Part shown: positions 59,382 to 64,000 of the stretch, one piece after another
How the letters are laid out: every line of letters begins with the position of its first letter
How positions within the stretch are numbered: position 1 is the stretch's first letter
Assembly: GCA_963643465.1 (NCBI GenBank)
Contig: CAVIJT010000008.1
Coordinates: forward strand, 76,038 to 140,037
Reading direction: 5' to 3'
Source: CAG-411 sp963643465
GTDB taxonomy: Bacteria; Bacillota; Clostridia; Lachnospirales; Lachnospiraceae
Length of the DNA stretch: 64,000 bases
Notes under the pieces: generated by a model
What the model was told of the DNA's origin: nothing
Database searches by the model: none
The model's input: the letters and a program-made list of their open reading frames with translations, nothing else
Position numbers and translations under genes: made by a program

Positions 59382-59870
59382 ATGATTAAAGATTATGCAA
59401 AACATTTATCAGGAGTTTTAAGTGGAATGGATTACAAGAGAGGTAACAGTGTATTAGAAGCAATAGCAGGAGATAATGCTGAAATAGTATATAGTGGTTT
59501 ATCAGACACATTTGATTATGATGGAGGTACCTTTGTATGTGAGATGTCTTTGACAGTGTCAGATAGTGAACTATATAAAAGGACAGGCAGTGATATTAAT
59601 ATGCTTGAAGAATATGAAGTAGAGAAGATTTATTTTGGAATTTGGATTAATCCAACAGTAGATGAGTTAAAAGAAGTTCTTCGTGTATATGGGAATGGTG
59701 AGGAAGTAGAGGAAGAATTTTTGGTAGATGAAGTAAAATCTGTAATTGAAAAATTGATGAATAATCAGAAATTTGATGTGATTTATGATAGTTTCCAAGA
59801 AACAGCTAACAGATGGGTGGTGGCTGATGCAGAAACTGAAGAAGGATATTCTGACGGAGAGTTGTTTTAA
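59382..59870 (+). CDS. Hypothetical protein
   Basis: 162 residues from ATG 59382 (GGAAGGAG upstream). An acidic protein, starting MIKDYAKHLSGVLSGMDYKRG, with a run of charged residues in the second half (GNGEEVEEEFLVDEVKSVIEKL). No family recognised. Strong acidity could fit a DNA mimic, such as an anti-restriction protein, but there is no specific evidence. Confidence 0.65.
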   Translation: MIKDYAKHLSGVLSGMDYKRGNSVLEAIAGDNAEIVYSGLSDTFDYDGGTFVCEMSLTVSDSELYKRTGSDINMLEEYEVEKIYFGIWINPTVDELKEVLRVYGNGEEVEEEFLVDEVKSVIEKLMNNQKFDVIYDSFQETANRWVVADAETEEGYSDGELF

Positions 59871-59950
59871 AAGATAGCGAGTAAAGATTTTATTTTTGAA
59901 GTTATTTTTCATACTAATTATGTAAAAAATTTATTTGAAGGGAGATTTTT

Positions 59951-60709
59951 ATGTCACTTTATGTTTTTGAAGATGAAGCTAGAACAAGAAAAGTATTAGC
60001 AAAACAAACAACTAAAAGAAACAAGGGGATTAGATATTATTGCCCTAATCCTAAGTGTGAAGCAAGAATGTTTTTATGGAATTTGGATGGAGAAAGTAAG
60101 GCTTTTTTTAGAGCTTCTGGAAAACCTGGACATGTGGAAAATTGTCCATTTGGTTCTGATAATACTTTTAATCCTGAAAAAACAAAGGAAGAAGGATTTA
60201 ATTCAGATGAAGCAATTAGTAATTTGCTTACACCACCAGTAAACAATGTAGCAGATGGAGGAGAGCCAAAGAAATCGAAAGGAGATGGTCCAGAAGAAAC
60301 AGAAGTCGTGCCACATACAATTAAGCAAATTTACGACATGTGTAAAGCGCATGATAGTAAAGATACATTTAACGGACAGACGATAGGACAGATTTTAGTA
60401 GATAGTAGAAGTATATATATGTATCCAAGGGGAGTTTTTGGATATAGAATCATAGAAGCGAAATGTATGTCCCGTTTATATGATGATACAAATATCTATC
60501 TTGAAACACCGATTGATGATGTAAAATATAAATTGAAATTACATTTTACAGATAAGAAACTCTTCAAAGAAATCAGGGATTTGCTTTATAGCAATAGAAA
60601 ACATGTTATTTCTATTGCTGGGAAATGGGAGAGTTCAGGAGAATATAATTGTTTTCTTACAGAATTTACAAGTAAGAGACAGATTAAGGTCATGAAACAA
60701 GTCTTATAA
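59951..60709 (+). CDS. Hypothetical protein with N-terminal zinc-binding motif
   Basis: 252 residues; GGGAG lies before the ATG. The start (RYYCPNPKCEARMFLWNLDGESKAFFRASGKPGHVENCPFG) has a CxxxxC pair and a later HxxxC, a layout like the N-terminal zinc finger of competence-type CoiA proteins. A low-complexity linker (about 85-115) and an unrecognised C-terminal domain follow. It may bind nucleic acid. Confidence 0.6.
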   Translation: MSLYVFEDEARTRKVLAKQTTKRNKGIRYYCPNPKCEARMFLWNLDGESKAFFRASGKPGHVENCPFGSDNTFNPEKTKEEGFNSDEAISNLLTPPVNNVADGGEPKKSKGDGPEETEVVPHTIKQIYDMCKAHDSKDTFNGQTIGQILVDSRSIYMYPRGVFGYRIIEAKCMSRLYDDTNIYLETPIDDVKYKLKLHFTDKKLFKEIRDLLYSNRKHVISIAGKWESSGEYNCFLTEFTSKRQIKVMKQVL

Positions 60710-60731
60710 AGTTATTTTTAAAGGTGTAGGT

Positions 60732-60764
60732 AAAGTCTCTAAAATATCTAATTTTAGGGACTTT
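60732..60764 (+). terminator. Terminator-like hairpin
   Basis: AAAGTCTCTAAAAT at 60732-60745 and ATTTTAGGGACTTT at 60751-60764 form a 14-bp stem. The following T-rich run is weak (AGGATTATTTT), so ending may be incomplete. Confidence 0.65.
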
Positions 60765-60807
60765 AGGATTATTTTAAAATGGATGGATTATGTTTAGATA
60801 AAATTCC

Positions 60808-60836
60808 TTGACAGTAGAAAAAAATAATGATATGCT
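60808..60836 (+). promoter_or_regulatory. Promoter of the membrane/MBL gene pair
   Basis: TTGACA at 60808-60813, 17 bp, then TATGCT at 60831-60836, about 46 bases before the ATG at 60882, with GAGGGAGGGG between. Confidence 0.75.
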
Positions 60837-60881
60837 TTATTAGCAGCCTAGCTAAACGAGTGCTAACAAGAGGGAGGGGTT

Positions 60882-61376
60882 ATGGAAACTTTTTTAGAGA
60901 AATTGAGTTCATACAATATTTTAAATAATTTATTACCAGGGATTGTGTATTGCTATTTAATGGAATCATTATTGGGAAATAGGATTGTAAATGAAAGCTT
61001 TGTGGAGAATATATTTATATATTATTTTATAGGTATGATTATTAATAGAATAGGTTCTGTGTTAGTGGAGCCAATCTGTAAAAAACTAAAAATAGTGAAA
61101 TATGCTGAATATAATAAGTATTTGGATGCAATTAAAATAGATGAAAAGATAGAGGTGTTGTTAGAAACCAATAATACATACAGAAGTTCTGTTGCTGTAC
61201 TACTTTGTGTAGTGATAAGTAAAATTTATTTGTTTGTATGCAATAGAATACAAATAGGAAAAGAAGTTTCAATAATAATAGTTTTGTTGGGGCTAATAGT
61301 ATTATTTATGTTCGCATATAGAAAACAAACAAATTATATAAGAAATAGAGTTGAAAAGGCAAGTAGTTATAAATAG
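60882..61376 (+). CDS. Small membrane protein
   Basis: 164 residues with about four membrane segments (LPGIVYCYLMESLLG; NIFIYYFIGMIINRIGSVLV; SSVAVLLCVVISKIYLFVC; VSIIIVLLGLIVLFMFAY). A cytoplasmic loop of about 35 charged residues lies between the second and third. No family recognised. It is 13 bases from the metallo-beta-lactamase-fold gene and has its own promoter, so the two form a separate unit that resembles a two-gene defence cassette. Confidence 0.65.
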   Translation: METFLEKLSSYNILNNLLPGIVYCYLMESLLGNRIVNESFVENIFIYYFIGMIINRIGSVLVEPICKKLKIVKYAEYNKYLDAIKIDEKIEVLLETNNTYRSSVAVLLCVVISKIYLFVCNRIQIGKEVSIIIVLLGLIVLFMFAYRKQTNYIRNRVEKASSYK

Positions 61377-61389
61377 GAAGGAGTATATT

Positions 61390-62262
61390 ATGAGTTTAGT
61401 TAAATCATTATCAGTAGGTGAAGGCGATATGTTTTACATTAAACATGGAAACGATAATTTTACAGTTATTGATTGTTGCATGGATGACGAGAATAAAGAA
61501 GTGATTATGGATGAAATTGTTGAGCAATCAAAAAATAAAGGTATTTCAAGATTTATATCAACTCATCCTGATGATGACCACTTTCAAAATATAGAATATT
61601 ATATAGAAAGAAAGGGAATTGAGAATTTTTATTGTGTAGAAAATGAAGCAACAAAAAAAGAGGAAACAGATTCATTTAAAAAATATAAGGAATTAAGGGA
61701 CGGAGATAAAGCATTCTTTGTATATAAAAATTGTAAAAGAAAATGGTTAAATCAAAGAAATGACGAAAGAGGTAGTGCTGGACTAAATTTCTTGTGGCCT
61801 GATACGAATAATGAAGATTATCAAGAGGCTTTAGAAAAGGCTAAAAATGGTGAAAGTCCTAATAATATATCGTTAGTCCTTCAATATAATTGTGCTGCAA
61901 AATTTTTATGGATGGGAGATATTGAGACCGAGTTTCTTGAAAAAGTGAAAGATGAGATTGATTTTGAAGAGGTAGATGTTGTTTTTGCTCCACATCATGG
62001 TAGAGAGAGTGGTAAAATTCCAAGTGATATTTTACAGATATTAAATCCTAAGATAATTGTTATTGGAGAAGCACCTTCAAAGAATTTGAATTATTATGTT
62101 GGCTATAATACAATAACACAGAATTCAGCAGGAGATATAATATTTGATGTTCAAGATGATATGGTAGATGTATATGTTGAAAATGAAGAATACTCTGTAG
62201 ATTATTTGAATGATGAGGGTAAGTCTGCATATGACAATTATATAGGTAGTTTCTCATTATAG
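61390..62262 (+). CDS. Metallo-beta-lactamase-fold hydrolase (ComEC/Rec2-like)
   Basis: 290 residues from ATG 61390 (GGAAGGAG upstream). The MBL metal motif appears as STHPDDDHF (H59, D61, D63, H64), followed by FLWMGDIE and VFAPHHGRESG, as in the soluble hydrolase part of ComEC-type and related proteins. It lacks the ComEC channel; its partner is the separate membrane protein upstream. Such enzymes cut nucleic acids, cyclic nucleotides or other phosphodiesters. The true substrate is not evident. Confidence 0.8.
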   Translation: MSLVKSLSVGEGDMFYIKHGNDNFTVIDCCMDDENKEVIMDEIVEQSKNKGISRFISTHPDDDHFQNIEYYIERKGIENFYCVENEATKKEETDSFKKYKELRDGDKAFFVYKNCKRKWLNQRNDERGSAGLNFLWPDTNNEDYQEALEKAKNGESPNNISLVLQYNCAAKFLWMGDIETEFLEKVKDEIDFEEVDVVFAPHHGRESGKIPSDILQILNPKIIVIGEAPSKNLNYYVGYNTITQNSAGDIIFDVQDDMVDVYVENEEYSVDYLNDEGKSAYDNYIGSFSL

Positions 62263-62271
62263 AAAAAGGGG

Positions 62272-62300
62272 CTGACAAAGTAGGGGATTTACGTTATAAT
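62272..62300 (+). promoter_or_regulatory. Promoter reading into the repeats
   Basis: CTGACA at 62272-62277 and TATAAT at 62295-62300 with exact 17-bp spacing. The first downstream features are repeat copy 2 and its terminator, so the transcript may be short and noncoding. Confidence 0.65.
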
Positions 62301-62325
62301 ACCCTTACAAGGTCAAATATCTCCT

Positions 62326-62594
62326 TATCCCAAGGCACTCCAAATTATCCTGAAAAGGCAAAAAAGAGTAGCTTGAGAGTAAGTGAATAAGCAAGAAAAA
62401 ACAAAGACCTTGTAGAGAGGGTAAAACCTTTCTATGAGGTCTTTTTGCATCCCAAGACCTTGAAAATAGAGGGTTTGAGAGAAAAGCAAAAGAAACAAAA
62501 GTGAATATCGTTTGAGGTAAACCGAGAAAAATCCGAGATAGGGTGAGGATAAAGAAACTTGCCTTTAGAGGATAAAAGGGGGTGCCTTGGTATA
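62326..62594 (+). repeat. 269-bp repeat, copy 2 (right flank of element 2)
   Basis: Almost identical to copy 1 at 23493-23761, offset 38833 bases, with one visible difference. Terminal inverted repeats as in copy 1. Reverse-strand ORFs in it are not convincing genes. Confidence 0.9.
62403..62449 (+). terminator. Terminator inside repeat copy 2
   Basis: Same hairpin as at 23570-23616, followed by TTTTT. Confidence 0.75.
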
Positions 62595-62599
62595 GGACA

Positions 62600-62800
62600 T
62601 ATCCTAAGGCACTCCAAATTATTCTAAAAAGGCAAAAAAGAGTAGCCTAGAGATAAAGAAGAAATAAAGACCTTGAAAATAGAGGGGTTGAGAGATAACC
62701 AAGAAGAAAGTTGTCTTTTGAGGTAAACCGAGAAAAATCCGAGATTGGGTGAGGATAAAGAAACTTGTCTTTAGAGGATAAAGAGGGTTGCCTTGATATA
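62600..62800 (+). repeat. Third, shorter repeat copy (201 bp)
   Basis: Begins TATCCTAAGGCA and ends TTGCCTTGATATA. It matches copies 1 and 2 with many differences and lacks about 68 bases that include the terminator hairpin. ATAGGACA occurs directly at both of its sides (62593 and 62799), which could be a target duplication or part of the repeat. Confidence 0.8.
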
Positions 62801-62806
62801 GGACAA

Positions 62807-62852
62807 AAATGCCGAAAGCCTGTATTTATGCGGGTTTCCGGCATTTGTTTTA
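62807..62852 (+). terminator. Terminator-like hairpin after the repeats
   Basis: AAATGCCGAAAGCC pairs with GGGTTTCCGGCATTT (last arm ends 62846), then GTTTTATC. Confidence 0.75.
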
Positions 62853-62857
62853 TCAAA

Positions 62858-62876
62858 TGGCTCTAGTTTGGCTCTA
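62858..62876 (+). repeat. Tandem TGGCTCTA repeats, att-arm-like
   Basis: TGGCTCTA at 62858-62865 and 62869-62876, an 11-bp period. It follows a hairpin in the same layout as the TGGTACTA pair after the terminator at the left end of element 1, suggesting a relic of another integrase element end. Confidence 0.45.
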
Positions 62877-62914
62877 TTTGTGGGGAGAGTAATACTTAGA
62901 AGGAGAATGTTATA

Positions 62915-63432
62915 ATGTCATTAGGATTAAAAAGAGGACAGTGCAGCTTGAACTACATGATAAACAGTGGGATGAGACTGCTGTTCAAACAATCAAAACA
63001 CTTAAATCGATATTAGGTGATGATGCTATTGATATACAGCATATTGGAAGTACAGCAATACCAGCAATCAAAGCTAAGCCGATCATTGATATTGCTGTTG
63101 GAATAACTGATATTGACAGAATAATGTCATATAATGAGAAGTTACAGCAGGAAGGAATATTTTATAGAGGTTCAGATGTAGAATGTCAGTTGCTCTATGT
63201 AATGGGTGATATGGAGGCGGATATCAGGACACATCATATTCATGTTGTAAAATGGAACGGAACTGAGTGGAAGAATTATATTCATTTCAGGGATTATCTT
63301 AATGCTAATAAGAATGTGGCATTGCAGTATGAGAAGTTAAAGGAAGAACTGGAAAGTAAGTATGCAGATGATAGGGTGGCATATACTAATGGAAAGCAAG
63401 ATATGATAGATATTATCCTGAATTGTAAATAG
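62915..63432 (+). pseudogene. GrpB-family protein with an N-terminal frameshift
   Basis: ATG 62915, with AGAAGGAG upstream, reads MSLGLKRG and then leaves the family frame. The GrpB frame continues from GTG 62941 (VQLELHDKQWDETAVQTIKTLKSILG, then IQHIGSTAIPAIKAKPIIDIAVG and IRTHHIHVV) to the stop at 63432. Insertion of one base near 62936-62940 would restore MSLGLKRGTVQLEL, the usual start. GrpB (UPF0157) proteins belong to the nucleotidyltransferase superfamily and have unclear roles. Translation from GTG 62941 is possible but has no ribosome binding site. Confidence 0.8.
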
Positions 63433-64000
63433 TGTAGGTTTGTCAAACATTTGTTACACTGACCGTAAATAATCCCTAAGAACCTCATTCGGTGTTTTCC
63501 AGTTAAGAGGACGCATTGGAAAATTGTTATAATCCCTACGGTTGTATACTTTAAGCTGTTTTGCAAAGTCTTCAAAGGAATAAAACAGATGTGTGGCATA
63601 AAAACGTTCATTGTCCTTCCTATGGCTGCGTTCCACCTTGCCATTATGCCGCGAAGTATAGGGACGGATCAGTTTGTGCCGAATCCCGTGTTTCTCCAAA
63701 TGTTTCTGGAACAGAGTAGGTTTGTCTTTTCGTGTTGTAAAACGATTTGTGAATTCTGGGCCGTTGTCTGTTTGTATACACTCAATAGGGCAGGGAAAAG
63801 CCCTTACAAGATGTTTTATAAACTGTGCGGAGGAATAGGTGCTGTGTTCCTCGAAAGCTTCTACAAAACGCCATCTGGAATATTCGTCAATGGCGGTATA
63901 CTGAAAGAATTGTTTCCCAATGACATTGCTGTTTTTGAGGCAGGAAGAAGGTACAAATTTCACATCAACCTGAATACGCTGACCGGGATAATCCATCTGT
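63433..64000 (-). mobile_element. Insertion sequence, partial (IS481-type)
   Basis: The element appears to begin at 63433, directly after the grpB stop, with TGTAGGTTTGTC as a likely terminal repeat (part of a longer TGT...ACA-type end), and runs past the right edge. The far end is not visible, so no target duplication can be checked. Confidence 0.6.
63454..64000 (-). CDS. DDE transposase, IS481-type, C-terminal part
   Basis: About 180 visible residues; the N-terminus is beyond the window. The retroviral-type catalytic core is clear: VDVKFVP and YTAIDEYSRWRFVEAFEEH (first D), IQTDNGPEFTNRF (second D), and SRHNGKVERSHRKDNERFY (E in VERSHR), followed by NYNNFPMRPLNWKTPNEVL-like C-terminal sequence. 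All three acidic residues are present in the visible part. Confidence 0.88.
   Translation of the reverse strand, partial: QMDYPGQRIQVDVKFVPSSCLKNSNVIGKQFFQYTAIDEYSRWRFVEAFEEHSTYSSAQFIKHLVRAFPCPIECIQTDNGPEFTNRFTTRKDKPTLFQKHLEKHGIRHKLIRPYTSRHNGKVERSHRKDNERFYATHLFYSFEDFAKQLKVYNRRDYNNFPMRPLNWKTPNEVLRDYLRSV

Larger units (their letters stand above)
23493..62594. mobile_element. Element 2: Tn7-like genes plus plasmid/phage-like module between 269-bp direct repeats (about 39 kb)
   Basis: The region is flanked by near-identical direct repeats. Its inner junctions (TATAAGGAGAAAT after copy 1, ATATCTCCTTAT before copy 2) are inverted relatives of each other, while the outer junctions differ. That is the pattern expected if a circle carrying one repeat recombined with a chromosomal repeat, although Tn7-type transposition near such a repeat is possible. 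Contents: tnsA-like/tnsB/tnsC/tniQ, primase, helicase, SSB, methyltransferases, RadC-like, type I restriction and several unknown genes. I could not identify Tn7-type ends with a target duplication. Confidence 0.55.

Noticed and set aside
62432..62856. Two related reverse-strand frames in the repeats
   Set aside because: They follow the DNA repeat and include a terminator hairpin; the third copy does not preserve the frame as a gene would.

Overview
The window looks like chromosome from a low-GC anaerobic Firmicute, most likely a Lachnospiraceae-type Clostridium. Strong AAGGAGG ribosome binding sites, frequent TTG and GTG starts, AT-rich intergenic DNA and the guaA insertion context all point that way. 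The core genome shows only at the left edge: the 3' end of a cysN-like sulfate adenylyltransferase subunit, a small (p)ppGpp synthetase, and guaA. Everything downstream is accessory DNA in two large elements, followed by a short tail with a grpB-type gene and a truncated insertion sequence.

Element 1 (about 3391-23488) is a tyrosine-integrase element inserted at the 3' end of guaA. The last 12 bases of guaA recur at 23477-23488. Paired 11-bp-spaced TGGTACTA repeats lie just inside both ends. It carries an XRE regulator, an excisionase-like gene, an integrase, a MobC-like and a second small DNA-binding protein, a 22-bp iteron array and an oriT-like palindrome, but no relaxase. The rest is a defence island: a type I restriction system, an Mrr-like type IV nuclease, a DRT2-type antiviral reverse transcriptase with its structured upstream RNA, an AlbA/Schlafen-type ATP-binding protein, and a run of three TIR-domain proteins with a small helper. 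Several broken genes lie between these.

The best find is in the DRT2 locus. The strand opposite the noncoding RNA upstream of the RT gene is open in one frame and carries a perfect Shine-Dalgarno and ATG. It also carries a consensus -35 box and a consensus -10 box placed the wrong way round. If the region is copied as a 135-nt repeat joined at a GTATT direct repeat, the two boxes come together as TTGACA-17 bp-TATAAT and the frame becomes endless with a 45-codon period. This matches the known DRT2 mechanism, in which concatemeric cDNA creates a neo gene, and it predicts the neo product of this organism.

Element 2 (about 23493-62594) is flanked by 269-bp direct repeats that differ at one visible position. 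It begins with a Tn7-like operon (short tnsA-like, tnsB, tnsC, tniQ/tnsD). After an assembly gap comes a plasmid- or phage-like module (helicase, CHC2/TOPRIM primase, adenine methyltransferase, SSB, DUF262 protein, RadC-like protein), then a second type I restriction system, a nucleotide-cyclase-like protein with a SieB-like membrane protein, a NERD nuclease, two secreted Ig-like proteins, a reverse-strand operon with a RuvC-like nuclease and a PD-(D/E)XK-like protein, a cytosine methyltransferase, and a membrane-protein/metallo-beta-lactamase-fold pair. Many of its genes are preceded by stable hairpins just upstream of the ribosome binding site.

The window ends with a third, shorter copy of the repeat, att-like tandem repeats, a frameshifted grpB-family gene and an IS481-type transposase that runs off the edge.
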